Below, in pieces: positions 37,266 to 49,063 of a stretch of 64,000 bases of DNA (the stretch's first letter is position 1; every line of letters begins with the position of its first letter). Position numbers and translations under genes: made by a program. Where the stretch lies: contig OV121094.1 of assembly GCA_921293015.1 (NCBI GenBank), positions 40,050,054 through 40,114,053 on the forward strand, given 5' to 3'. This DNA is from Phorcus lineatus. Lineage: Eukaryota; Mollusca; Gastropoda; Trochida; Trochidae. The notes under the pieces were generated by a model. That model searched no databases. It saw only the letters and a program-made list of their open reading frames with translations, and was not told the DNA's origin.

Positions 37266-39466
37266 CATGTTAAATTGGAATTGTCTTGACGTCATACCAT
37301 GTTTGTAATGAGGCGACATACAGATAAATAACATTTCAAAACAAAATTAATCTGTTTCAAGACTGTTAGTTGCCTTAAATACAAATTCAAGCACTGACGA
37401 ACATTAATTTTCTCACACTAAGAATTGCAGAAGAACAATGATATTAATTTGAACGAACTGATTTTTCATTGGGGTTCATTTTTAATTGACAAACTGTTGA
37501 TTAAAATATTTTCATAAATGTGAAAGACTCTCTGATATAAGATAAAAAAGGAACATATCTTATGCCAATCAGTCTAAATATGCAGATCGTGTTAACTTAA
37601 TATGTATACCTGGTCGTCGATAGCGTAAAAAGAACATGTTTAAAAAAAAGAGTATTAGTTCCTGTTATTACTAGATTTTGAAGCACAGTGAAAACAGATT
37701 GCCATCTGATTTTGACATGGATCACCTATATGAATTACTGACAATGAGTATTAATCAGTGCGTCGCAAAATCTTGCCATGCTGACGTTACAAAACACGAA
37801 GTTGATATAATATGATTCTGAACCAACGTCTTATGAATCTAAATGTTTTTCACTGCTGTTAAACCGAATCAAATAATAATTTTTGACTTTTGCTTGAGTC
37901 AATATTCGCAATTTTATAAATCTTAATTTGTCATAGATTATCAGCTTCAGTAAATACTTGAGTTTTTTAACTGTCAGACAAAGACCTGGCTTAAGATCTG
38001 ATATTCTAGTTTTCCCGTCAAAATGATACTCGAATAATAATGCAAATTTACTCTTTACAGATGTGTTGTTTGACCCTATAAAAACATTTATTAAAACTAT
38101 TAAAAGAAATCTGATGTTATGGTTCCAACGGAGATAATCGTAAAACAAAACGCAATAGGAACTTGTCGATATGACCTATACTATTATAACTTATTATTGT
38201 TAACATTCATTTAAACGAGTTTTATATGTTTGTTTTCATCATGACTTACTCTAATATATGATTTGGTAATGCGTTCGCGTTTTCTTAAGACGTTGTGTTT
38301 TTTACATGAATTGTACGTAATTCAAAGGAAAAAAACACCGAAAGATTTTTAAAAAAGTTTAAATTGGACCAAAAAAGGTTAAATCAATTTGAAGATAAGC
38401 TCGGGTGAAGTAGTATGATTTCCCCAGTAGTAGTAAATGTAATGAGATTACAGAAGAACAAATTCAATCCAAGCTATATCTTAAAGAAACAAAATGATGT
38501 AGACATCAATGTATATATATAATTTTATTCTAAAATGTCTTGTCTTGACATGAGAAAGTGTGGGCGTTATAAGCAGGATGCCTAACGTTTAGCTTGAAAA
38601 ATATTTTAAAAACATACACATAATATCTCATGCAGAAGACAGGAAATCATAACTCTAATGATACTTGTGGAATAATTGATGATATAGGCATATATAAATA
38701 CCACATTTTTAGTCAAAGAGTGGTGTGACAGTGAGTTTATGTGTTATGATTACACCATGTCAAACATGGATCTCCAGTATCAAAGGTATATGGAGCTTTA
38801 CTTCCTTTCCGTGTCAAAATGACGATTTTTTTTATCATTAAGCAGTATGACTTCATCTACGTAGATCATCTTTGCCCCTGTCTGGCCCGGTAGAGTTTTA
38901 AAAACATGAAATATATTTTTTCAATTACTGTTAGCGCTTGAATTAAATATGTCCTTTATAAAAAGAAAACCAAAAGTTTACAAGTACATTATGAAAGAAT
39001 AAAAACCACAGCCGAGTTCTGAGTAATACACTTTTCAAACAATAAATATTCCTAAGTCTTCACTGGACATGTGATATCAACAACAGGTTAATTGCAATAC
39101 AAGGTTATTTAATAACATTTCAGTTCTGCAGTTAAAGGAAATCCTTTGTTTCAACATAGGAATAATACGATTACAGCTAGTTCATACTTACGATTTTAAC
39201 AAAACATATTTGGATATTTCGTATTTGGATTTTTACACGTTCACAAATGCCTATAAAACTATATTCTATTAATTAACATGCTCATACTCCTATTGCTTTT
39301 CCTAGTGTAAAGTGTGGTATCTGGTTGTGATTAGCTATCTTACAATACAAATCAGTATCAATATTGTTTAGTATTGGTTGGAAAAACTATACTATACTCG
39401 TTCAATGTTAACTTTGGTTTTTTTAAAAACATATGTTATAGGTGATGTAATTACTGCGTATAGACA
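37266..39466. other. No gene seen
   Basis: AT-rich. The minus-strand frame at 37831-38148 (105 codons) is the longest here, but it is rich in Leu, Ile, Lys and Asn codons expected from AT-rich DNA, and it matches nothing I know. Confidence 0.5.
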
Positions 39467-39590
39467 AAGTTATGTGAGTAGAGTAGCACGAAATGGGAAA
39501 CTAAGAGAAACACCTGTTTTTACAACGTAAACAAATATTATTTCTTTGAAGATAAGATTTACACTTCTAAAGAGAAAATATATTTCCTGT
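39467..39590. repeat. Dispersed repeat, copy 2 (partner at 31010)
   Basis: Same order of shared words as 31010-31130, offset about 8457 bases. Confidence 0.6.
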
Positions 39591-40586
39591 GATGCAAACA
39601 ACGTAAGTAAAACACAGCCTACGTAAAAGTAATTTTAAGTTTTGATGAGGGTTAAACTGTTGTTGTAAAAATTTGGGAACCATTTTAAGCGAAAGTAGAC
39701 TGGTTATGAACTGACATAAGTAGAGTTAAAAGAAAGTAGAGATGAAAAAGTTTAACTGTTTTCAAAGATACTTACTTATAAAATGTAAAGTGTTCGATAT
39801 TTAAACTAATAAAGATAACCGTCTTGGAAATCCTATATTTTGGAAGAACAAATTAGTAAAAGCTATTCAAAATTTCAATAGGTGTTAACAAGATGTGTTA
39901 ATTCACACTATTTCTAATCTCAATGTAGTTTTGTGCGTCACTTCTGTTGAAACTCCTGTTTGTAATAAATAAGCAAAACAAGCAAGTATTTGATAATGTC
40001 ATCTACAAAACAGATTATTTAAATCTTAATGGAGCCTTTGAACTTCCATGGAACATTATTGTATTTACCACAAGAGTAGCTTCGAGTGATGTTAGTCACC
40101 AGTTGGTGTTTTGAAGCATAATTATTTAAAGAATTGCTTGGCTGATCTGACAAATGAAAAAAACCCTCTCCAAATATGAAAAGGATTATACAATATGAGC
40201 ATAACTTTACTTTTAGCATATATCTAGTTTGAGGGGCGATGTTTATATAAGTTTTTTGTTGTTTGCTTGTTCACCAATCTCATTTTATTCATTTATAAAA
40301 AAAAACATGTTTAAATCATTAGTACTTAAGACAAAACTCATAATGATAAAGCTTTAAACAAAACTTTTGACAAAAACCCTGTTTATGACTCAAATGGGCT
40401 ACCAAACATGAAGTCGAAAAGAATAATATGTTTTTTTAAATTAAACTATCAAAAGTAGAAATGTTTTTCATGAGCGCATCTATCTCAATATCCTTTATGG
40501 AAATATGACATAAAATAAAAATAAAATGTTTTGAAACATGTATGTTGTGTGAATATTCACCAATCGACCCAAAAATATATCATAGG
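39591..40586. other. No gene seen
   Basis: AT-rich sequence with no recognisable features. Confidence 0.5.
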
Positions 40587-40760
40587 CAATAAAGTGTGTA
40601 ACCTTTCACTTGATCCTATTGTTTTAGGATATCAATAGACCATATGCAATAAAGTGTGTAACCTATCACTCGATCCTATTGTTTTAGGATCTGCAATAGG
40701 CAATATGCAATAAAGTGTGTAACCTTTCACTTGATCCTATTGTTTTAGGATCTGTTATAT
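40587..40760. repeat. 60-61-bp minisatellite, three units, each with AATAAA and a hairpin
   Basis: Units start with CAATAAAGTGTGTAACC at 40587, 40647 and 40708. Each contains the poly(A)-signal hexamer AATAAA directly followed by GTGTGT, and about 30 bases later a GATCCTATTGTTTTAGGAT(C) stem-loop (7-bp stem, 6-base loop in units 2-linked copies; the outermost pair is lost in one). Units are about 90 percent alike. On the plus strand this resembles a serial poly(A) and stem-loop signal, but no upstream gene is recognised. Confidence 0.9.
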
Positions 40761-41424
40761 AGGCCTTTATGATGTTAGATGCTTAGATGTACCATATGAG
40801 AAAGGAAATAAATTTACCTTCATTTGTTAACTTTGGGGCCTTAGTATGATCTCATTATGTTAACCAGCTTAAGAGACCCGAATGTATATAAACGTTAACG
40901 TAAGTTTGTATGAGGTAAGAGTTTTTGAGATGGTATACTCATCGCTGAATATAAATGGATTTTAATCTATTTTGTTACATGTACCTACATTTATAATCTG
41001 CACAACCCTTATCACAGACAGCTTGCGTAGTGATATAACAAAGGAAAATTGCCACGATGCAGTTAATACTTGCAAGTATTATGTTTCTTCAATCATCTGT
41101 ATTAGTCATCTGTATTAGTCATGAGAAACTATCATTTTCGTTCTTAAATTCGTTTTCATCTTTATTCTTACATATTTATTCCATACCGTTCCTTTTTTCT
41201 TAATAAGCTAATAATAATTAAGAAAAGAATAATGTGACAATCAGCCATTATGTCATTTCAGTTGATCCTTTATTTCAAATCAAATGAAACCATCGAGTAG
41301 TTGTAATTCCTAACTTAAACTTACGTATAATATTAGAGTAATGAAATGCTGATGCCAAAAGATTTTAAATAAGATAAAGAGCAATAAAATACGTTCAAGT
41401 CAATTTTAACTTCTATATTCATAG
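40761..41424. other. No gene seen
   Basis: AT-rich. Includes a small 13-bp direct duplication, CATCTGTATTAGT, near 41095-41125. Confidence 0.5.
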
Positions 41425-41579
41425 GAGGCAGTTTGGAATTCGAGAACATCAAGGAGAAGAATGAGAAGATTAAAAACTTTAACGATGAAAATTTGACCAT
41501 TTCAAAGAAATTGATCTTAACACATAATACACATTATGAAAAAAACATTCAAGCTTATTTGAAATCTTACATTTCATAA
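41425..41579 (+). CDS. Candidate terminal exon with coiled-coil-like sequence (uncertain)
   Basis: A pyrimidine-rich stretch ending TTCATAG (AG at 41423-41424) is followed by about 50 open codons to TAA at 41577-41579. The first half, GSLEFENIKEKNEKIKNF then NDENLTISKKL, is charged, with hydrophobic residues at heptad-like spacing, as in coiled coils. The second half is less protein-like. No GT donor occurs before the stop, so if real it would be a last exon. No other exon of the same gene was found and I do not recognise the protein. An AT-rich frame could arise by chance. Confidence 0.22.
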
Positions 41580-42769
41580 AAGTCATAAATATAATATTGT
41601 AGGTGGTATTTCAAAGAATGTCTTTAGTCACTGAAACTACTTCTATGATGAAAATTCTTGTCTATTAAATAACGTTTATTTGACTTACAAGTAAGTGTAT
41701 ATTTGCTCGAGATGTTTCTTCCTTTGACATTCCATCTTGATTTTAGTGATATATTTTCTAAAATGATATAAAAATTCATATCCCCTCCATAAACTTTTTC
41801 TTTAGATCAGCACAAGGTGGATAATTTGATTGACAAATCATCTGAATTCTTTTTTTACAATAACCCCCAAAAATATTAAGAAAATCATGTTATCGTTAGG
41901 ATGATTGACATTTGGGTCAGTTACAACCCGAGTATGGGGAATAGCTTAATAATTAGATGTTTTCCGAATCCGGTGAATTATTTCACCAACCGCCATCTCT
42001 TGAAATTAAAACAGGAAATTGTTTGTATTGATTGTAAGAAAATGTGTCACCTATTAATTTTTTCTACATTTAATCTGTCACACTTGATTGCACTATCATG
42101 TTTACATCCTGCTTGGACATAATTCAAATCGCACTGACATTTTAATTTTATGGTCTTTTTTCTGAAATGTATATCTTGAAAGAACATAGCTATGTACATG
42201 ATTGTTGGTTTGATAATAATACATTTTCATCAAAACATCGAGGCAATTCCTTTTCAAAGTTGCATTATTTTTTCCCCAAACAATTTTGATTGATCAAATG
42301 TAAATTGTTTTACATAAAAGAACCATTCGATTGTATTGCTATTGTGGTTCAAACAACACAATTGAACTTATTCAATGTTTAAAGGCTCGTTCGAACACTG
42401 CTAATATTGTCAATTCGTTTCAGGGGTAAGAAAAATTAACCATTAATGAAATACATCAAATTTACAATAAATCTAGTTATTCCATGATGACAAATGTGAA
42501 ACTAGAACTAGATTTCTTAAATTTAACACTTGCCTTGATAGTTTTAAGATTAAAATTACAGCTTATGATTTTGAAACATTGACGTTGTGCTTTAAACTGG
42601 TGGGCTTAAATGAACAGAGCAGATATGTTTTACTGATTGAATTAAACATGTATGATAAAATAAATCCTCCTAGGCATGGGATCTGCCTTCTCCTTAAGAT
42701 TAATACTAAACAATCTAAAGTATTTATCAATATTATTAATATAAAAACCTTTTCATGCAGACAATAAAT
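41580..42769. other. No gene seen
   Basis: AT-rich. A CTGTCACACTTGAT segment near 42075 recalls GTGTCACACTTGAT near 34460, perhaps another relic of the dispersed modules. Confidence 0.45.
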
Positions 42770-42965
42770 TACTTTAAATGAAATAAACAGAGACCATTAT
42801 CCCAGCAACATATCACATTATAAGAATCTTTGTCGAAATGAAATCCAATAAAAAGTTGAAGGGTAGGGTTGCAAAAATAGAACACCCACTTGTTTCATTA
42901 CACTGGTCTCAGTCAGATAAACCAAATTGCAAACTGATAACAAGCCATAACAACTTGAGAAATAA
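42770..42965. repeat. Dispersed module, copy 2
   Basis: Shares ATTATAAGAATCTTTGTC and TAGGGTTGCAAA with 36955-37265, and AACACCCACTTGTT with 44725-45020. Confidence 0.7.
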
Positions 42966-43456
42966 TCCTGAGATGTCTAGAATGAGGTAAAATGCAATAC
43001 TTAAAATTTATACAAATTTGAAACTGAATTATGATTACGATATTTAGGTGACTGAAATGTCAATGACATTAATGATGTACAAGATTTGAAGTTGAGACTA
43101 TAAACATGAAAGTAATGACACAATAAACATCATCATTTATATCATGGTTCCTTTTCATTTGAGAAACGTGTTCATCTAATTTTTTCATAATCTTAGACAC
43201 TTTGTAAGTATGGAAAGAAACACACAAATTCAATACTTATAATTTCCAAGAAGTTAGATTGAGATAAATACAAAATAAAAAACATGAATTTCATCATGAC
43301 TAGAAACACAATTTCACTGATGAAATAAATTTACCAGGTTGAGTCAACATTTCATTTTGCTATTAAAATAAACTTGTTCCGTTCCATTTTAAACTCAAAT
43401 GTCAATTCAAACTTATTCATCTATATTTTACATATCGTAAGATATTTATATGAAGT

Positions 43457-43571
43457 CAAACGAGCTTTCCCTTTCATATCAAGTTTATGTTCCAAGTGAA
43501 ATAATTTTGCTTTGTCAACAAAATTATTTCACGAGGGACATAAACTTGATATGAAAGGGGAACGAGTTTTG
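43457..43571. repeat. Long hairpin, 53-bp arms with 9-base loop
   Basis: Arms 43457-43509 and 43519-43571 are complementary at about 44 of 53 positions, including an uninterrupted CTTTCATATCAAGTTTATGT stretch and TGAAATAATTTTG next to the loop. Such near-palindromes are typical of foldback elements and MITE-like relics. Transcribed, it would form a long double-stranded RNA. Confidence 0.88.
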
Positions 43572-43579
43572 TATCCTAT

Positions 43580-44664
43580 TTATTACCCACGTTTTTTACA
43601 ATGAAAACTTCGTCAAATTAAAGAAAGATTTAACTTCCCTATAGAGAAACGCAAAACGCGGATTAATACATTACACTGGTGATTGGAATGTCGGCCCCTT
43701 CACTTCGGAAAACGTACGTTGCTTTGGTGTAATATAGTTCATTACATTTGATAAAGAAACAGATGAAAATAAACTACAACTGAAAGCAAAAATCATTTAA
43801 TTCATTTCATTTAAAGACTAGGTTTCAGCTACAAATATGTAATTCAGCATAAACACGCGAAAACTGTCAACATTTTGAACTGATTAACGTGACCTAAATC
43901 TCGGCTCAACGTCAGTCGGCCGTCACTCCAGGCGAGTCGTGACGTGGAGAACTGATCGGAAACAACGAATTAACAAGACACGTTTTGAATGGCACACGTA
44001 AAATTTGGCCTCTAAATGGAATAACATTGAAATTTATGTCTCAAAAACTGTCAACTGGTGAAGAAACATTTCATTCAATTGCAACTATTCTTCATCAGAT
44101 AAAAGGACAAGTCACTGTGAACAATACGGCGACGCTTGGCGGATGTCGACAATGGTGACGCTTGGCGAAACAGGAAAAACAGTAAGTCTATAAGTAGGTA
44201 CTTGCTTTTCCCCCTGAGAAGTCTTGACAACATATATGCTGAAAGTGTTCAAAGGCTGAATAACATTCACAACTCGTCCAATATCTTTTCCATAGATTTT
44301 GACCAATTCATTGTTTTTTTACGGGTGACGCCATCTTTGTTTACATGAGTCCCGATAGACCTAGACGAATTTTGTTACTTATTTAGATTGCATCGTTTTT
44401 CTATTTATTACGGACATTTTAGTAATAAAAGGAAAGAAAAACCTTGCATGTTACCACAATCAAAAATACATTTCATTCGATTATATAATGAAAATTCTCG
44501 TTTTTCGTGTGCTTAGGAACGAAAACTTATGAATGGAAATCATGAATGAAATAGCTGATGAAAGTAGTACCGGTAACAATCAAATCACTCGAAGTTGTTA
44601 TGACGCATATGTGTCTTAACAGATTGTTATGAAACCCCTTTACGAAGTCCCACGTGGGTAATAA
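43580..44664. mobile_element. 1.09-kb block bounded by 13-bp inverted repeats (possible MITE)
   Basis: TTATTACCCACGT at 43580-43592 is matched by its perfect reverse complement at 44652-44664, and an ACTTCGT segment follows on the inner side of both ends. The interior is GC-richer than its surroundings at 43900-44170 and has a direct repeat GACGCTTGGCG at 44131 and 44157. No transposase was seen. The frames at 44112-44306 and 44136-44348 overlap on opposite strands and are not recognised. A matching target-site duplication was not found, so this is tentative. Confidence 0.4.
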
Positions 44665-44724
44665 TTAAGAATATGACACATGCTAATTACATTCATCTTT
44701 TGTATCTATATTAATCTCTTAATA

Positions 44725-45020
44725 CCATAAGCATAATTCCTGATAAGTAGTAGTCGTGGCATCTGTGTTCTTCTGAACGCGTATTATCAAAAAAACTAAA
44801 ACTATTTATTGTTATAATTGGTATTACCCCTGACGCTAAATGAACACCAACAAAGTTATCTATTTATGCAGACAATCACGGTAAGACATCAAATTACGCG
44901 AATCTCTATCGATATTAAATCCAATATAAAGTCAAAGCATAGTGTTGCAAAAATTTAACACCCACTTGTTAGATAACATTAGTCCGAGCAAGATAATGAA
45001 AATATCATATCGATAACCAG
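44725..45020. repeat. Dispersed module, copy 3
   Basis: Contains AGTAGTCGTGGC near 44747 (as in copy 1), a TCGATATTAAATCCAATA segment, GTGTTGCAAAAAT and AACACCCACTTGTT (as in copy 2). It begins about 60 bases beyond the right inverted repeat of the 43580-44664 block. Confidence 0.65.
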
Positions 45021-47933
45021 CTATAATTTTAAATGAACCAGATAAAGTTGAAATATCATTTTGTTAATAATATAATAAATTTGTAAAACTTATTGCAAAG
45101 ATTAGTCCTATGATAAACCCCAAAAGTCAATTCATCGACATAAGGCGTTTTTTAATTACAACTCCAGTCTGACATAAATGCTACTGTCAGTTGTAAGATG
45201 ATAACATCAGTGTCACGATATAACTGTGGGATAGAAACATTGCATCCAGTATTTAGAGAAAATGAACACCAGCTATTAAGATATGATAACATCAGTTATT
45301 GTACATCAACCGCACATTTTGTGTATTTTGTAGTTTTCCTGTATTTTATCAAATCATTTACCTAGTAAAACTTTATTTTGGTTAATAGAAGACACTCCAT
45401 TGATGATGGTTTACATCCTAATTTATTCCCATTTAAAATTTTGAAATGTATATTGTAAATTTGTAAAGAATTTATTATCCTCGTTATGTTTCCAGATGTC
45501 AACAAGCTGCCAATGTCTTTTACCCAAACGAAAACTCACTGTTTCAATCACCCATACGTAGACCACAAGACCTTTTCCTTAAGACAGCCAGCCAAGTCAT
45601 CTTTCAGTTGAGATTACAAATCTTCAATGTTAGCCTAAAATAATTAAAACGACAGTAAACCACTACACAAAGGAGTGCTCGTCTCTTAAGATAATCATTT
45701 TATTCAGAAGATGCTTAGTGTTCACTTTACGAAACTAATTACAATTTGTTTCAGCAAGACATTTGATTTGCCAATGGAGGTATCAGAGCTTCGATGTCAG
45801 TTACGTGACAATTGACTGGTTTTCAGATTGAACTTCTTGAAACAAAATTCGTGTGGAATTGTTTTTAAATTTTCAAATTGAAAAAAGTAAACAACGTTAA
45901 ATGTTCTTATTTCAACTTTAAACAATTGGTCCTATTCCAAATTATGCAGTCTTGGAATAGAAATTACTTCATTTTTCTTTACTCTTTATCAAAATGAAAA
46001 TGCCTACACTTATCTATCTTTTCTTTGTTTCTGATTGAAATTCAAGTGATTAGAATGTTTGTTCATTTCAGACAAATGGTCTTAACTCTAATTAATAGTT
46101 AGAATATAAGTTTACTTGATCGAGATAGAAAATTCAAATTGTACAATTATAAATGCACCAATAAGCAAATATGAGAGTTTTGAGTATTTCAAATAAAAAA
46201 ACCTGACATTTGATAAACTAACATTTAAAAAGACACATAATTATATACTGATAACAAAAAATATCGTTTTGATGAAAGTTCTGTCTTCGAAAAAGAAAAG
46301 AAAATATCTCCTACATAACTGCAACCGTTTCAATATTTCTGTAAGTCAGAAAAGTTAATTCAGAGTACATTATCTAAATGTTTAAAACCAATGAACTAAA
46401 GTCACTACTAAAATTGTAAAAAACCCTGCTGTTGATCTATCCTGTTGTTGAAATTTTCCTCAACACTGAGACAATTTAATCTTTGATCAGTTTCATTGTT
46501 AGCAATAGGAAAGTCATCAAAGTATTTTCAAATTCAAAACAACGAATAAACAGCGTTGTCTTTGTCTATATCTATAAGAGAAGTTTTTAACTCGGGGCAG
46601 GACATTATGTATCTTTTTATAAAAACACATTCATTATATGATGCTCTTCATCATGTTTAGTTGATGCTGCATTAAGAGTTGTTAATCTACACTTTTAACT
46701 TCAAACACCTTTGTTCAAATTCATAAATAGAAAATCAGCATATGCCACTATTATTTCTTAGAGATAAAAGAAATATGTTAAAATTCTCTGACATTTTTCA
46801 TTTGACTGTTTCAATACTCGTTCTTCAAAAATCTTAAAAATAAAAAGATTGAAAGAACTCACAAACAGAAAAAAGCAGTTTGAATTGTCAAGCATAACAA
46901 CGAATTATATATGGGACATTTTCGAAATCTCTTTGAAAAGGCGAAAAAGCTCTGTGACACTCTGAAAAGGAAGTAGCTTCAAAGTGTCAACATGTCTTGA
47001 CGTAGGATTTGCTTCATAAACTTTAGCATATGTTGAAACTTTACAAAAGAAAATGAAATCCTCTTTGAAATATTTTATTTTTCACAAGCTTTTTAACACA
47101 GAGTAAATAGAAAAAAAATGGCTTCCCAACATTTCATGTAGAGTTTGTTTAGAATATGGTAATAACTCATTTTATAGAAAAGAAAATCACAATTACAACC
47201 CTGTCCGTAATGATGACTACTTACACATTAATAACACACCCATCTTTGTAACAGTATCACTGAGGGACAATTATATTCATCCAGAATATCGAGTGACTTT
47301 CGATTTTACACTGAGGATTTGGCTTGTGTGTCTTGCCTTTGAAAGATAGTGGTAACAACTATTAGGATTGAAACGCATTTATCCGTTTGTTACCCAAAAC
47401 AGGAGAAATTAATTTGTTTCAATAATTCAATATTCTTGTGTTAATGATTATCCGCGTGAACAAAGCGAGGAAAACATGCATATTTTACAACATAAGTAAG
47501 TAAAACGCAAACCAGACAAACCTTGTGATAGAATATGAAGAATCGCGCTTAATGTATCTATTTATTTTTTGGTCAAGCTATTATGGTATATGAGTCAATT
47601 TCCTGATTACACGAGTCTCCTGAAATGCAGCTTCAGTCCTCCACGTATGGCATTGTCATCTTTCGTGTTTGTTGATGTTGGTATAATTTGAAACTCCCTG
47701 TTTAGAATTGCAACATTCAAATAAACATTTCTTCTCTTTTCATTATCATTTAATGGACTTTTTTGTTCCCATAAACATAAGACCGTAGCAAATGAGTGCA
47801 TCAGGTAAGTGCTCAATAAGGCCAATCTTATGGTTCAAAAGCATTCATCTGACCATGGACCGACAGCACTTTCAGTCTTTTGGAGCTTACCAGCATGGTG
47901 TGAAACCAGACCATATTACTACGGTTCGTTAGT
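45021..47933. other. No gene seen
   Basis: About 2.9 kb of AT-rich sequence. 45890-46080 is weakly similar to 35040-35240. The minus-strand frame 47607-47825 is not recognised. Confidence 0.5.
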
Positions 47934-47944
47934 ACGAGACATAG
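47934..47944. repeat. Target-site duplication, left copy (SINE c)
   Basis: ACGAGACATAG, identical to 48278-48288. Confidence 0.92.
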
Positions 47945-48277
47945 GTGAGGTGAGGCGAGTTGGTGTTTAACGCCGCTTTTAAGATTATTTCACTTATATG
48001 GCGGCTGCTAGTATTATTGCAGGGAGAAAACCCGCAACACCATAGTGGGTATGCATTGCGGTGAAACCTGCGAGCATCGGCTGGAACTAGCGAACCATTG
48101 GTGGTACTGCGCTGAATTTCAGTGTAGCAATGCTTCCAAACCTGACTGCGTGTAGAACAGTTCTCTACTGCAGACAAAGTTGCCGAGCCCCTAGCGGGAT
48201 TCGAACCACGGACCTCCCGAGTTGCCGAGCCCCTGATCCGAAGCCGAACGCGCTAACCACTGCGCTATCCCGCCCCC
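47945..48277 (-). mobile_element. SINE copy c, full length with internal duplication
   Basis: A 333-base SINE on the minus strand between perfect 11-bp target-site duplications. A box TAGCGCAGTGG and B box GGTTCGAATCC both match the pol III consensus. A tail of CGCCTCACCTCAC type lies at 47945. Compared with copy b it carries about 18 extra bases between the A and B boxes. These repeat the segment that normally lies just after the B box: AGTTGCCGAGCCCCT (plus-strand sense) occurs at 48178-48192 and again at 48220-48234. This widens the A-B spacing. The frame at 47929-48177 on this strand is not a gene. Confidence 0.95.
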
Positions 48278-48288
48278 ACGAGACATAG
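48278..48288. repeat. Target-site duplication, right copy (SINE c)
   Basis: ACGAGACATAG, identical to 47934-47944. Confidence 0.92.
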
Positions 48289-48740
48289 AGAATGAGTTAT
48301 CAGGTAAGAGAACTCAATCAGGCAAATTGAGAGCATAAACCTAACAATGGACAGCCAAGCCTTTTAGGTCTCAATAGCTGCAAGACACATTTATACAAGC
48401 CTGTGTTTAAGCGCTTGCTTTATATTATTATATTAAAAACGACAATTCATCTAAAGTGTAATCATGGGGATGCCTTCATAATTCACGTTCATATAAAAAA
48501 GATAAAAGAAAATTTTTAAATGATAAAAGGATTGCCTAACAAATTCTTTCCTGATTCAATCAATTTAAATGTTCATTTACACTTCATGAACTCTCTGTAA
48601 GCCGTCAGTTAAGGAAAATTTTTTTTGATTAACTGCTACGATAAGTTATACATTTATGAAGGAAATAAACAAAGTGCAGAACAGCAAAAATAGGGAAAAA
48701 GCAATTGTGTGCCGTTTCGACAGCTAAGCAGACAGAAGAT
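48289..48740. other. No gene seen
   Basis: AT-rich spacer between the two SINEs. Confidence 0.55.
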
Positions 48741-49063
48741 TATAATAATAATAATTAGGGTATTTATATAGTGCACATATCCGCACCGAATGCATGCTCA
48801 AGGCGTTCCCTGCATTATTACCCTGGTCTAACCCAAGCTGCCGGTAACAGCGCTTAAAGGTCACCTCCAACACAATCTACACCAGGTACCCAAAAGAGGC
48901 ACATATTGAATAAAGTTTCGTGTGGGGCAGGGAATAACTCTTGAACTCTCAGTTAATACAGCAACGATAGGGTAACCCATCCATCCGGCGAGCCACGCCA
49001 GATGTTCCTGAACTTCCCTGATAGCGGTCAACTGAGCTACGCACAGGACCACGTGCCACCACA
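48741..49063 (-). mobile_element. Second tRNA-type SINE with (TTA)n tail
   Basis: On the minus strand the element starts near 49063, has an A-box-like TAGCTCAGTTGA (49028-49039) and a weak B-box-like AGTTCAAGAGT. It ends with a GCGGATATGTGCACTATATAAATACCC segment, broken here only by my spacing, followed by TAATTATTATTATTA. The GCACTATATAAAT plus TTA-triplet end is a familiar 3' end of invertebrate tRNA SINEs. The body is GC-richer than its surroundings. A clear target-site duplication was not found. The minus-strand frame 48861-49064 is not a gene. Confidence 0.65.

Noticed and set aside
37831-38148. 105-codon minus-strand frame, the longest outside the LINE
   Set aside because: Composition is what AT-rich random sequence gives; no domain, no conserved neighbour, no clear splice or promoter context.
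40587-40760. Possible CRISPR array (three direct repeats at 60-61 bases)
   Set aside because: The whole unit is repeated, with no unique spacers, and the context is eukaryotic. It is a minisatellite.
44112-44348. Overlapping frames on both strands of 64 and 70 codons
   Set aside because: Neither is recognisable; mutual overlap in a GC-richer repeat-like block suggests chance.
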